30,864 nt of DNA from JAYOFM01 sp038117225 (GTDB taxonomy: Bacteria > Pseudomonadota > Alphaproteobacteria > Rhodospirillales > Casp-alpha2): NCBI GenBank assembly GCA_038117225.1, contig JAYOFM010000032.1:1-30864 (forward strand). Direction: 5' to 3'. Shown here piece by piece: positions 23,903 through 30,864 of the stretch. The notes beneath the pieces were generated by a model. That model had not been told where the DNA came from. It saw only the letters and a program-made list of their open reading frames with translations, and did no database searches. The position numbers and the translations under genes are program-made. Numbering within the stretch: position 1 is the first letter of the stretch; each line of letters begins with the position of its first letter.

Positions 23903-24906
23903 GGCCCCGGCGCCGCAGGAACCGTCGTTCGGGTGGCACGCTTGAGGCGATTCTCGCCATAACCGTCTTAGGCGCGGCGGCCGCCACGTTCGCGCCCTAT
24001 GCCGGTGCGCAGGCCTGGTGGCTCGATATTTTCTCACATTTTCGCGTCCACGTGGCCGCCGCCACCGTTGCCATCGGGGTATTTGCCATTGTCGTCAAGC
24101 GGCCGCGCTGGGCGGTGCTGGCGATGATGTTGCTCGGCGCCAACCTGCTGGAGATTACGCCTCACGTGAGTGGTGGCGCCAAAGCCGATCAAGCGGCGAA
24201 CCAACCGCTAAAGGTAATCTCATTCAACATTCACAACATACGCCCGGAGTACCACTCGGTCGTATCTTTTCTGAGGGATCAAACCGCTGATGTGATCATA
24301 TTGTCCGAAGTCCCGGAACAACGACATGCCGAACTCGAGCCGCTAAGGGTGCACTATCCCTATTGGCATGTCGGCTCCACCAGCCCGTTTAGAGGAACGG
24401 AGTATCCAGACTCCGAGCAATTATTCGAGTTGGTCGTGTTGTCACGTTTGCCATTGGAAGAAGCCGCCGATCTAAAACCAGCCGACGTGAAACACCCTTA
24501 TGGCGTTCGCGTCGCATTGAATGTCAGCGGCGAATTGTTATCCCTGTTCGCCGTGCATCTGGCAAAACCACTGTATCCGGGTAATGCCCACATGCAGACT
24601 TTGGAACTCGACGGTCTTTCCCGCGCCGTAAGCGTTGAGGTCGACCGCGGGCGCAAAAACATCGTCATTGCCGGCGACATGAACCTGACGCCCTATGCCG
24701 CCCGCTTCCGACAGTTTCTTATCCGTTCGGACATGCGGCGCCTCAACACCGGCATCGCGCCGACATGGCCGACACAACTCGGGTTGCTCGGCATTCCCAT
24801 CGATCATGTGCTCGCCCGTGGCGATGTCGATGGCGCGGTCATGCCTGGCCCCGATACGGGCTCGGACCATCTGCCACTTGTGGGAACGTTATTTATCGGC
24901 GGTTAA
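23899..24906 (+). CDS. Membrane-anchored endonuclease/exonuclease/phosphatase (EEP) family protein
   Basis: A 335-residue protein. Residues 14-90 contain two or three hydrophobic segments (LEAILAITVLGAAAATFAPY; AVLAMMLLGANLLEI), so it sits in the inner membrane with the catalytic domain after about residue 100. EEP motifs are VISFNIHNIRPEYH, ADVIILSEVPEQ (catalytic Glu), FAVHLAKP, NIVIAGDMNLTPYA (Asp-Met-Asn) and GIPIDHVLARGD with TGSDHLPLVGTL at the end. Membrane EEP proteins are often of unknown substrate (YafD-like). The middle, about 24180-24560, uses more AT-rich codons than its neighbours. It is the third gene of the LysR unit and shares TTAA with the convergent synthetase gene. Confidence 0.87.
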   Translation: MRPRRRRNRRSGGTLEAILAITVLGAAAATFAPYAGAQAWWLDIFSHFRVHVAAATVAIGVFAIVVKRPRWAVLAMMLLGANLLEITPHVSGGAKADQAANQPLKVISFNIHNIRPEYHSVVSFLRDQTADVIILSEVPEQRHAELEPLRVHYPYWHVGSTSPFRGTEYPDSEQLFELVVLSRLPLEEAADLKPADVKHPYGVRVALNVSGELLSLFAVHLAKPLYPGNAHMQTLELDGLSRAVSVEVDRGRKNIVIAGDMNLTPYAARFRQFLIRSDMRRLNTGIAPTWPTQLGLLGIPIDHVLARGDVDGAVMPGPDTGSDHLPLVGTLFIGG

Positions 24907-26858
24907 GTCCGCAGTTCCGCGCGGTCAGCGAACAGCTCCAGCGCCTCCGGATTAGCCAGGGCTTCCTGGTTCTTGATCGGTCGGCCGTGGATGATGTCCC
25001 GCACCGCGAGTTCGGTGATCTTGCCCGACTTGGTGCGCGGAATATCCGCCACCTGTAATACCTTCGACGGCACATGGCGCGGCGTGCAGTTGGCGCGAAC
25101 CTGACCCTGAATGCGTTTGATCAGAGCGTCATCCAGAGCGACGCCATCGGCGAGCGTGACGAACAGCACCACCCGCGTGTCGTTGTCCCACTCCTGTCCG
25201 ACCACGATGCTTTCCTTGACCTCGGGCATTTTCTCGACCTGGCGGTAGATTTCCGCCGTGCCGATTCGCACGCCACCGGGATTGAGTGTCGCGTCCGAAC
25301 GGCCGTAGATGACCATGCCGCCGTACTTGGTCAGCCGGCAATAATCGCCGTGGGTCCAGATATTTGGGAAGGCGGCGAAATAGGCCTCGTGAAAACGCGA
25401 TCCATCCGTATCGCCGAGGAATCCTAGCGGCACCGTCGGAAACGACCGCGTACAGACCAGTTCACCTTTCTCATCAACGACTGACTGGCCATCATCATTG
25501 AACACGTCGACCGCCATGCCGAGGCAGCGCGCCTGAATTTCGCCGCGCCACACAGGCTTGGTCGGATCGCCGGCGCAGAAGCACCCCATGATATCGGTGC
25601 CACCCGACATGGAAACAAGTTGAACCGTCGGCCTGATCTTTTCGTAGACGTAATCGAAGCCTTCGGGTACCAGCGGCGAGCCGGTGGAGCAGAGGACGCG
25701 CACGGTCGAAAGATCGTGGGTTCTCACCGGCTCGGCCCCGAGCTTGTTCAGCGCATCGATGAACTTGGCCGAGGTGCCGAACAGGGTCGCACGCTCTGTG
25801 TCGGCATAATCGAACAGCACCTCGGAACTGGGCGCCGTGGGCGCGCCGTCATAAAGCAGCAGCGTCGCCCCCCAAGCCAGATTGGTGACCAGCCAGTTCC
25901 ACATCATCCAGCCGCAAGTGGTGAAGAAAAACACCCGGTCGTCGCGGCGGACATCGCTGTGAAAAAGCTGCTCGGTGGCGTGCTTTAAAAGCGCCCCTCC
26001 AACGTGGTGAACGATGCATTTCGGCACCCCCGTGGTGCCCGACGAAAACAGGATATACAGTGGATGGTCAAAGGGTAGCGCAGCGTAGGTGATTTCGCGC
26101 GGCGAATAGGCGGCGGTGAAATCACCGACGAACACAGCCTTGGGCACGCCCGCCATATTGGGCCGGGTGTCCGCGTCATAGGGCGTGATGATGGTGTGTT
26201 CGACGCTGTTTAGGCCGGCGATGATGTCGGCCAGCTTGGCCCGAGTATCGTGATATTTTCCATTGTACCAATAGCCGTCGGCGGCGAAGACAATCTTGGG
26301 ATCAATCTGGCCGAAGCGATCAAGCACTCCCTGGACACCGAAATCCGGCGAGCACGATGACCAGGTGGCGCCGAGGCTTGTTGCCGCAAGCATGGCGACC
26401 ACGGCCTCGGGCATGTTGGGCAGCACGCCGGCGACCCGATCGCCGACACCGACGCCGGCGGCGGCCAGCGCCTGGGCCAGCACTGAGACCTGCTCATGTA
26501 GCGCGGCGAAACTCATTCGACGCCTGACCTTATCTTCGCCCCAAAACACCATGGCGTCGGCATCATCTCGCCGACGCAATAGGTTCTGCGCGAAGTTAAG
26601 GCGCGCATCGGGGAACCACTGGGCGCCCGGCATCTTGTCGCCATCAATCAATACCCGCTCGCCCCAGGTCTCGGCCGCGATCCCGGCATAGTCGATCACC
26701 GCCGTCCAGAAATCTTCCATGTGATCAATGGAATAACGCCACAGGTCGTCCGTGTCGGCGAGCGCGACACCAGACGTTTCGACCAGATGCTCTCGAAAGC
26801 GGCTGATGTTGGCCGCGGCGGCAGCTTCGGGCGTCGGTTTCCAAAGCGGATCAGACAT
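24903..26858 (-). CDS. Acetoacetyl-CoA synthetase
   Basis: A 651-residue acyl-adenylate enzyme that activates acetoacetate to acetoacetyl-CoA for ketone-body or polyhydroxybutyrate-related metabolism. It opens with the acetoacetyl-CoA synthetase-type N-terminus PLWKPTPEAAAAANISRFRE and DDLWRYSIDHMEDFWTAVID. Other landmarks are DARLNFAQNLLRRRD, the AMP-binding P-loop YILFSSGTTGVPKCIVHHVG, CGWMMWNWLVTNLAWGATLL, the SMSGGTDIMGCF motif, and the C-terminal KSGKITELAVRDIIHGRPIK with its acylation-site Lys (PRTKSGK). Length agrees with the family (about 650). It is divergent from an EamA transporter gene with 72 bases between starts. Confidence 0.93.
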   Translation of the reverse strand: MSDPLWKPTPEAAAAANISRFREHLVETSGVALADTDDLWRYSIDHMEDFWTAVIDYAGIAAETWGERVLIDGDKMPGAQWFPDARLNFAQNLLRRRDDADAMVFWGEDKVRRRMSFAALHEQVSVLAQALAAAGVGVGDRVAGVLPNMPEAVVAMLAATSLGATWSSCSPDFGVQGVLDRFGQIDPKIVFAADGYWYNGKYHDTRAKLADIIAGLNSVEHTIITPYDADTRPNMAGVPKAVFVGDFTAAYSPREITYAALPFDHPLYILFSSGTTGVPKCIVHHVGGALLKHATEQLFHSDVRRDDRVFFFTTCGWMMWNWLVTNLAWGATLLLYDGAPTAPSSEVLFDYADTERATLFGTSAKFIDALNKLGAEPVRTHDLSTVRVLCSTGSPLVPEGFDYVYEKIRPTVQLVSMSGGTDIMGCFCAGDPTKPVWRGEIQARCLGMAVDVFNDDGQSVVDEKGELVCTRSFPTVPLGFLGDTDGSRFHEAYFAAFPNIWTHGDYCRLTKYGGMVIYGRSDATLNPGGVRIGTAEIYRQVEKMPEVKESIVVGQEWDNDTRVVLFVTLADGVALDDALIKRIQGQVRANCTPRHVPSKVLQVADIPRTKSGKITELAVRDIIHGRPIKNQEALANPEALELFADRAELRT

Positions 26859-26930
26859 GAAACGGCATCACTCCAGGACCTCGTGAGATGAACCAGGAGT
26901 ATTGCGAATGCACCCCGGCCGAGGCAAGCC

Positions 26931-27914
26931 ATGAGCTTGGCAGAAGCGACGGTGACACCTAGGCTTGCCGCCATGAACGAGGCGCCGCCGTCATCACCGA
27001 CCGGGAACAAGTCTACGCGCGCGGCGCCCATTCGGGCGGCACTGTGGATGCTCGGCTTCACCCTGACCTTCGCTATCATGGGCGCCCTGGTACGCATCCT
27101 GGCGCGGAACCTTGACCCGCTGGAGATCGCGTTCTTTCGAAATCTCTTCGGTGTCATCGTCATCGCACCGCTGCTGTTCCGGGTCGGCCTTCGGGCGGCG
27201 GTGCGGACGGCGCGGCCCCGTCTGCATCTGGCACGATCGGTGATCGCGCTGATCGCCATGTACTGTCTGTTCATCGCCTTCGCCCGTCTGCCAATTGCCG
27301 ATGCCACGGCACTGACCTTCACCTCGCCATTATTCGCCACGCTGGGCGCGGCGCTGGTTCTTGGCGAAGTGGTGCGACGGCGCCGTTGGACGGCCATGGC
27401 CGTCGGGTTTCTCGGCGTGCTCATCGTGCTCAGGCCGGGCGCCGCGGCGATCCAGCCGGCATCGCTGATCGCGCTGGGCGCGGCCATGTTCATGGCCACC
27501 TCGATGCTGATCGCGAAGACGCTAACACGCAGTGAAAGCCCAACCACCATGGTGCTCTACATGATGCTGATCATGACGCCGCTGTCGCTGTTGCCGGCGC
27601 TGTTCGTCTGGCAGTGGCCGGCGCCGGCTGCGTGGCCCTTGCTGGCCGCCGCCGGTATTGCCGGGACGGTTGGCCAGTTCATGCTGGCGCGCGCCTTCAA
27701 GGCGGCCGAGGCCTCGGCGGTGATGCCGTTCGATTTCGCCCGCTTGGTCTTCGCGGCGGCGTTGGGTTATCTGGTGTTCGGCGAGGCACCCGACGCGTGG
27801 ACCTGGGTTGGCGGCGCCGTCATTCTGGCGTCCACCGTCTACATCGCCCATCGGGAATCAGCGCTCGGCCGTGCCGCCCCGGCCATGGCCACGCCGAGTG
27901 GTGGTTCGGATTGA
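26931..27914 (+). CDS. EamA/DMT-superfamily transporter
   Basis: A 327-residue membrane protein with ten predicted transmembrane segments in two EamA repeats, for example LWMLGFTLTFAIMGALVRIL and PLEIAFFRNLFGVIVIAPLL in repeat one, MLARAFKAAEASAVMPFDFA and RLVFAAALGYLVFGE in repeat two. This RhaT/PecM-like pattern is found in drug/metabolite exporters of unknown substrate. The start at 26931 has GAGG six bases upstream; the ATG at 26973 is a possible alternative. It ends 4 bases before the stop of the convergent PcaC-like gene. It is unrelated in detail to the other EamA transporter in the window. Confidence 0.85.
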   Translation: MSLAEATVTPRLAAMNEAPPSSPTGNKSTRAAPIRAALWMLGFTLTFAIMGALVRILARNLDPLEIAFFRNLFGVIVIAPLLFRVGLRAAVRTARPRLHLARSVIALIAMYCLFIAFARLPIADATALTFTSPLFATLGAALVLGEVVRRRRWTAMAVGFLGVLIVLRPGAAAIQPASLIALGAAMFMATSMLIAKTLTRSESPTTMVLYMMLIMTPLSLLPALFVWQWPAPAAWPLLAAAGIAGTVGQFMLARAFKAAEASAVMPFDFARLVFAAALGYLVFGEAPDAWTWVGGAVILASTVYIAHRESALGRAAPAMATPSGGSD

Positions 27915-27918
27915 GCGC

Positions 27919-28308
27919 TCAGTCCAAGGTGCCGGCGTCGGCTTTTTCGAATGTCGCCTGAGCCCGGCGCATGCTGTCGAGCGCCGCCGGCAAGCCGCAG
28001 TAGACGGCGGTCTGCAACACCACCTCGACGATTTCCTCGCGCGAGCAGCCGTTGTTGAGCGCGCCCTTGAGGTGAACTTCGAGTTCGTGCGGCCGATTGA
28101 GCGCCGTCAACATGCCGATGTTCAACAGGCTGCGGGTCTTACGGTCAAGACCCGGCCGGGTCCAGATGGCGCCCCAGCCGTATTCGACGACCAGGTCCTG
28201 CAGCGGTTGGGTGACGTCGGCGGCGGCCGCCAGGGACCGGTCCACGTGGGCGTCGCCGAGGACTTCCCGCCGGGCGCGCATACCGGCGTCGTATTGCTCG
28301 CTATTCAT
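27919..28308 (-). CDS. Carboxymuconolactone decarboxylase family, PcaC-like
   Basis: A 129-residue protein close to 4-carboxymuconolactone decarboxylase, which converts gamma-carboxymuconolactone to beta-ketoadipate enol-lactone. YDAGMRARREVLGDAHVDRS, EYGWGAIWTRPGLDRKTRSL, LNRPHELEVHLKGALNNGCS and VVLQTAVYCGLPAALDS follow the PcaC pattern rather than that of AhpD-like relatives, which have a CxxC motif. The start at 28308 has GGAGA seven bases upstream. No other pca genes are nearby, so it may serve a different lactone or be a stand-alone relative; I leave the symbol empty for that reason. It follows a membrane protein gene by 34 bases. Confidence 0.82.
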   Translation of the reverse strand: MNSEQYDAGMRARREVLGDAHVDRSLAAAADVTQPLQDLVVEYGWGAIWTRPGLDRKTRSLLNIGMLTALNRPHELEVHLKGALNNGCSREEIVEVVLQTAVYCGLPAALDSMRRAQATFEKADAGTLD

Positions 28309-28342
28309 CAGTGTCTCCTTGGATACGGTGATCGTGAGGTCG

Positions 28343-28978
28343 TCAGCCGCCGCGATTGTCATTGGACGGCGGGACATCGGGGGGCATCGGCGCGGCTCGC
28401 TCTTCGCCCAGCATGATGACCGGCGGCGCGTCATCGGCACGCAGATCGAGTTCGTACTGGCGAAGAAAATCGAGATCCACCGCCAGCGCCATGTCCTCTG
28501 CCTCTTCTAGCATGGCGTGGCCGCTATGGCTGGGCTGCGTATCATCCTCATCGGGGTTTTCGCCGTCCTCGTCGGACTGACGGCGGGCCTCGGCGGCCAG
28601 TTCGTCGAACAGGAAAAGGGTCTCGCGCATCTTTTCCAGATCCCGTTGCTCTTCCTCCGTCATATGCCGTCCCGGCCGGAAAAACCAAGCCAGCAATGAT
28701 CCCGGCACGCCGAACAACGCCCAGCCGGGAACCGCCAGCAGGGTGAGCAAAATGGGATCCCACAACCATGGCAGCACACGCTCGATACGAACCTGGGTCA
28801 GCACGTAATTGCCGGGCCACAGGGAATGCCACAACTGCTTCGCCGACAGCAGGGCCTGGGTTTCGATCGGCAGGCCACGCGCCAGCGTTTCCGCCGCCGC
28901 CGCCGCGAACGCCAAAAATAGGAATAACCACCCGGTATAGAACGGCACCAACATGGTGCCATCATAACCGAAGCCCAC
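28343..28978 (-). CDS. Membrane protein with acidic cytoplasmic tail, unknown function
   Basis: A 211-residue protein with an N-terminal hydrophobic segment (LVPFYTGWLFLFLAFAAAAA, about residues 10-30) and a second at about 70-95 (LWDPILLTLLAVPGWALFGV). Then comes a long charged tail (EEEQRDLEKMRETLFLFDEL, DEDGENPDEDDTQPSHSGHA). I recognise no catalytic motif. The region between the two segments (LSAKQLWHSLWPGNYVLTQV) is amphipathic. It lies 34 bases upstream of the PcaC-like gene in the same direction and is divergent from the alcohol dehydrogenase gene. Starts at 28978 and 28954 are both possible. Confidence 0.68.
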   Translation of the reverse strand: MGFGYDGTMLVPFYTGWLFLFLAFAAAAAETLARGLPIETQALLSAKQLWHSLWPGNYVLTQVRIERVLPWLWDPILLTLLAVPGWALFGVPGSLLAWFFRPGRHMTEEEQRDLEKMRETLFLFDELAAEARRQSDEDGENPDEDDTQPSHSGHAMLEEAEDMALAVDLDFLRQYELDLRADDAPPVIMLGEERAAPMPPDVPPSNDNRGG

Positions 28979-29116
28979 GCCAATCGGAGCCTTTTATATC
29001 ACCCGATTTGACGCCGCGGTTTACGCCAAGCTTGACGGCGGCGTGAACCTTGGCAACGCTCACAATCAATGGTGTGCTCCGCGACAGCGGATCACCGCCA
29101 GCAACGGAGGAACACC

Positions 29117-30175
29117 ATGAAGGGCGCCGTCTTCCCCGGCAATCGACAGGTTGAATTGCGGGATTTTCCAGACCCGACCCCCGGCCCGGGCGAGGTGGTG
29201 TTGGAGATCAAGGCCTCCGGCATGTGCGGCAGCGACCTGCATGTCTACCGCTCTCCCGGCGGTGGCCCGGCCATGGCGGCGGCGCTTGGCCTCGGCGGAG
29301 AAGGCCGCGCGGTTATCGCCGGCCATGAGCCCTGCGGTGTCGTCGTCGCGCGCGGCGCCGACGTGGCGGAAAAGCTGGCCCCGATCGGCGCCCGCGTCAT
29401 GGTGCATCACTATGACGGCTGCGGAACCTGCCCATCCTGCCGTGATGGGTGGGCGCAACTGTGTCATGAAGGCGGCTTCACCGTCTATGGCATCACCGGC
29501 GACGGTGCCCACGCGCCGTATATGAAGGTACCGGTCGGCACCCTGATCGACCTGCCCGAAGAACTATCCTTCGCTGAGGGCGCCGCGGTTTCGTGTGGTA
29601 CCGGCACCGCCTTCGGCGCCATCAAGCGGATGGCGCTACCCGGCGGCACCACCATGACCGTGTTCGGCCAGGGACCGGTGGGCCTCAGCGCCACCCTGCT
29701 CGGCGCCGCCATGGGAGTTCGGATCATCGCCGTCGACGTGTCGCCGGAGCGCCTTGAGCTGGCGAATAAATTCGGTGCCGACGCGACGATCAACGCGGCC
29801 GAGGTCGACGCCCGCGAGGCCATCATGGAACTCACCCACGGCCGCGGCGCCGACTATGCCCTCGAATGCAGCGGCAACGCGGAGGCCCGCACCGCCGCCG
29901 TGCGTTCGACGCGGACCTGGGGCACCGCGTGTTTCGTCGGCGAGGGCGGCGAGGTAACGTTGGACGTCAGCCCGGATATGCTGCGCCGCCAGCTGACGCT
30001 GATCGGTTCATGGACCTTCAACACCATCCGCCAGGACGAATGTGCGCGTTTCATCGCCGAACACGGCATCCCGCTGGCCGATCTGTTCACCGATCGCTTC
30101 TGCCTGGAAGACGCCGCCGATGCCTATGCCAAATTCGACGCTCAGACCATGGGCAAGGGCGTGTTCGAGTTCTAA
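29117..30175 (+). CDS. Zinc-dependent alcohol dehydrogenase (MDR family)
   Basis: A 352-residue enzyme. Catalytic zinc ligands are Cys37 (SGMCGSD) and His70-Glu71 (AGHEPCG). The structural zinc is held by Cys102, Cys105, Cys108 and Cys116 (GCGTCPSCRDGWAQLC). The Rossmann nucleotide motif GQGPVGLSATLLGAAMGVRI is followed by AVDVSPERLELANKFGAD. The closest general types are threonine/sorbitol-dehydrogenase-like or long-chain polyol dehydrogenases; substrate is not determined. GGAGG sits seven bases upstream of the ATG at 29117. It is divergent from the membrane protein gene and the last gene before the tRNA. Confidence 0.9.
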   Translation: MKGAVFPGNRQVELRDFPDPTPGPGEVVLEIKASGMCGSDLHVYRSPGGGPAMAAALGLGGEGRAVIAGHEPCGVVVARGADVAEKLAPIGARVMVHHYDGCGTCPSCRDGWAQLCHEGGFTVYGITGDGAHAPYMKVPVGTLIDLPEELSFAEGAAVSCGTGTAFGAIKRMALPGGTTMTVFGQGPVGLSATLLGAAMGVRIIAVDVSPERLELANKFGADATINAAEVDAREAIMELTHGRGADYALECSGNAEARTAAVRSTRTWGTACFVGEGGEVTLDVSPDMLRRQLTLIGSWTFNTIRQDECARFIAEHGIPLADLFTDRFCLEDAADAYAKFDAQTMGKGVFEF

Positions 30176-30185
30176 CGCATAAGCG

Positions 30186-30214
30186 TTGCGCCAACCGCCG
30201 GGCTTGGCTAGGTT
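30186..30214 (+). promoter_or_regulatory. Possible sigma-70 promoter of the tRNA-Ser gene
   Basis: TTGCGC (30186-30191) and TAGGTT (30209-30214) are 17 bases apart and would place a start near 30221, about 37 bases before the tRNA. The -10 box is a moderate match, and the surrounding sequence is GC-rich, so this is a guess from spacing and box quality only. Confidence 0.3.
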
Positions 30215-30240
30215 CGCGTCGATTCGCGCCAAGGTCACGG

Positions 30241-30260
30241 TCCGGCGCGATCGCGCCGGA
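30241..30260. repeat. 20-bp perfect palindrome overlapping the 5' end of tRNA-Ser
   Basis: TCCGGCGCGATCGCGCCGGA equals its own reverse complement. Its last three bases GGA are the first three bases of the tRNA acceptor stem. In the precursor RNA it could form a 5'-leader hairpin in competition with the acceptor stem, or act as a terminator stem for the upstream dehydrogenase gene. No T-run follows. Confidence 0.85.
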
Positions 30261-30347
30261 GGGGTGGCCGAGTGGCTGAAGGCGCACGCTTGGAAAGCGT
30301 GTATACGGGAAACCGTATCGAGGGTTCGAATCCCTCTCCCTCCGCCA
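30258..30347 (+). tRNA. tRNA-Ser (anticodon GGA)
   Basis: The sequence folds as a class II tRNA. The acceptor stem GGAGGGG pairs with TCCCTCC (last pair G-U), the D-arm is in TGGCCGAGTGGCTGAAGGC, the anticodon stem CACGC/GCGTG encloses loop TTGGAAA with anticodon GGA, a long variable arm follows (TATACGGGAAACCGTA), and the T-arm is GAGGGTTCGAATCCCTC. The encoded 3' end is G then CCA. It reads UCC and UCU serine codons. It is 90 bases with CCA. The DNA immediately 3' is AT-rich and carries an insertion-sequence fragment, so this may be an integration-prone tRNA. No second copy of its 3' end was seen in the window. Confidence 0.97.
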
Positions 30348-30383
30348 TTTTTCTTGTTTATCTAATTGATAAATAAAGAAAAA
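30348..30383. terminator. AT-rich hairpin immediately downstream of tRNA-Ser
   Basis: TTTTTCTTGTTTATC (30348-30362) and GATAAATAAAGAAAAA (30368-30383) are inverted repeats with one mismatch or bulge and a five-base loop. It begins at the base after CCA. The stem contains almost no GC, so it is weak as an intrinsic terminator, but its position fits tRNA transcript termination or 3'-end processing. It could instead be an end of an inserted element. Confidence 0.45.
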
Positions 30384-30447
30384 TTATTATAATATAACGT
30401 CAAACCCATACATATACCCATACAATGAACAGGCTTTTTTGCTGTAT

Positions 30448-30648
30448 CTATTGTTTTGGCAATTTAAGAAGACCACTCATGGCTAATTCCCGCCAGAGAT
30501 CTATCATGGTTTGCTGGCCTTCTGCATTCTGCGTACAAATTCCGGCCGCCCCGACAATTTCATCCATTTCCGCAGCCCCGTTCCTTTCCAATGCGGAGTT
30601 GATAGTTGTTTGAACAACTGCCGGCATCTCTTTCATGGAAACGGGCAC
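30448..30648 (-). CDS. Unrecognised 66-residue tail fused in frame to the IstA fragment
   Basis: After IstA-like VPDNLKSGV the same frame continues VPVSMKEMPAVVQTTINSAL, ERNGAAEMDEIVGAAGICTQ, NAEGQQTMIDLWRELAMSGL and ends LKLPKQ with a TAG at 30448-30450. In normal IstA the text after NLKSGV continues with an aromatic-rich segment toward the catalytic Glu, which is absent here. I recognise no family in the tail. It may be the C-terminus of a resident gene whose front was replaced by IS21 DNA, or coding only by chance. Codon use is less GC-rich than in the chromosomal core. Confidence 0.4.
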   Translation of the reverse strand: MPVSMKEMPAVVQTTINSALERNGAAEMDEIVGAAGICTQNAEGQQTMIDLWRELAMSGLLKLPKQ

Positions 30649-30864
30649 GACCCCCGACTTGAGGTTGTCCGGCACCACCTGGGCCGGAACGCCGCCCAGA
30701 TAAGCGAAGGCGCGGGTGTGCGATCCGATCCAGTCGGCCAGCGTCTGCGTCCAGGTCGCCTCGGCATAGGTGTAGCTGGACGCACCCAGGGTGGCGACGA
30801 ACACTTGTCCAACTGGATGACCGCCGGCCGCGGCATCGTTCATTCCGAGCGTACTGGCGATGAA
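30649..30864 (-). pseudogene. istA: IS21-family IstA integrase-core fragment, cut by right window edge
   Basis: Reading from the right edge on the minus strand: GGHPVGQVFVATLGASSYTY, AEATWTQTLADWIGSHTRAF, AYLGGVPAQVVPDNLKSGV. This is the middle of the IstA DDE core; VPDN carries the second catalytic Asp. Upstream, near the edge, the expected first-Asp block (FVDYAG) is not intact (FIASTLGMNDAAAG), and downstream the core is replaced by the unknown tail. It is not the complement of the C-terminal IstA fragment at 2611-2999, which comes from a different part of the protein and lies on the opposite strand. Confidence 0.8.

Noticed and set aside
1..30864. CRISPR arrays, toxin-antitoxin pairs, phage-defence modules
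   Set aside because: No regularly spaced repeats and no paired small genes with such motifs were found by reading through the window.

Overview
The window looks like a GC-rich alphaproteobacterial chromosome segment, probably from a Rhodospirillales-like environmental or marine lineage. The evidence is gene content and family resemblance: an IalB-like protein, a Rhizobium etli-type asparaginase, DUF1127, a GcvA-type LysR and DoeA/DoeB. No taxonomic search was possible. A run of 10 Ns at 1535-1544 shows that this is scaffolded draft sequence. Coding density is high. Several co-directional genes overlap by ATGA, and four convergent boundaries share a four-base stop overlap.

Left end (1-3259): a UbiD-type decarboxylase gene runs off the left edge. 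It is followed by about 2.4 kb of decayed mobile DNA: an IS3-type OrfA remnant, a short piece resembling an integrase N-terminus, the scaffold gap, an IS1182-like transposase fragment, the C-terminus of an IS21 IstA, and the last two-thirds of a response-regulator receiver domain. The IstA and receiver pieces share one open frame.

Middle (3245-30175): this is ordinary chromosome. In order it holds a MMP-like metalloprotease, pterin carbinolamine dehydratase and an AraC regulator, a HAD hydrolase, a secreted trypsin-like protease and an HSD10-like SDR, and a YkvA protein. Next come a three-gene operon (GMC oxidoreductase, ectoine hydrolase DoeA, acetyl-diaminobutyrate deacetylase DoeB), a DUF3047 protein followed by a duplicated tail fragment, lepA with a zinc-ribbon protein and an IalB-like protein, and asparaginase with a TauE/SafE exporter. 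Then come an Mla-type ATPase with a SpoU methyltransferase, a quinone oxidoreductase and a SpoIIE-type phosphatase sensor, two EamA transporters, DUF1127, a LysR/63-aa/EEP operon, acetoacetyl-CoA synthetase, a PcaC-like decarboxylase with an acidic membrane protein, and a zinc alcohol dehydrogenase.

Right end (30176-30864): a tRNA-Ser(GGA) gene has a perfect 20-bp palindrome overlapping its first three bases and an AT-rich hairpin directly after it. Beyond it lies a second IS21 IstA fragment on the minus strand, joined in frame to an unrecognised 66-residue tail. The DNA after the tRNA is AT-rich and looks like the edge of an accessory region.

Functionally, the clearest pathway is compatible-solute catabolism (doeA/doeB with an unusual GMC partner). 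There are also scattered aromatic, acyl and ketone-body functions: UbiD, PcaC-like, HSD10-like SDR and acetoacetyl-CoA synthetase. I did not find a convincing new defence, CRISPR or secretion system. The most interesting items are the composite IS junctions, the tRNA-abutting palindrome, the GMC-doeA-doeB operon and the DUF3047 tail duplication.
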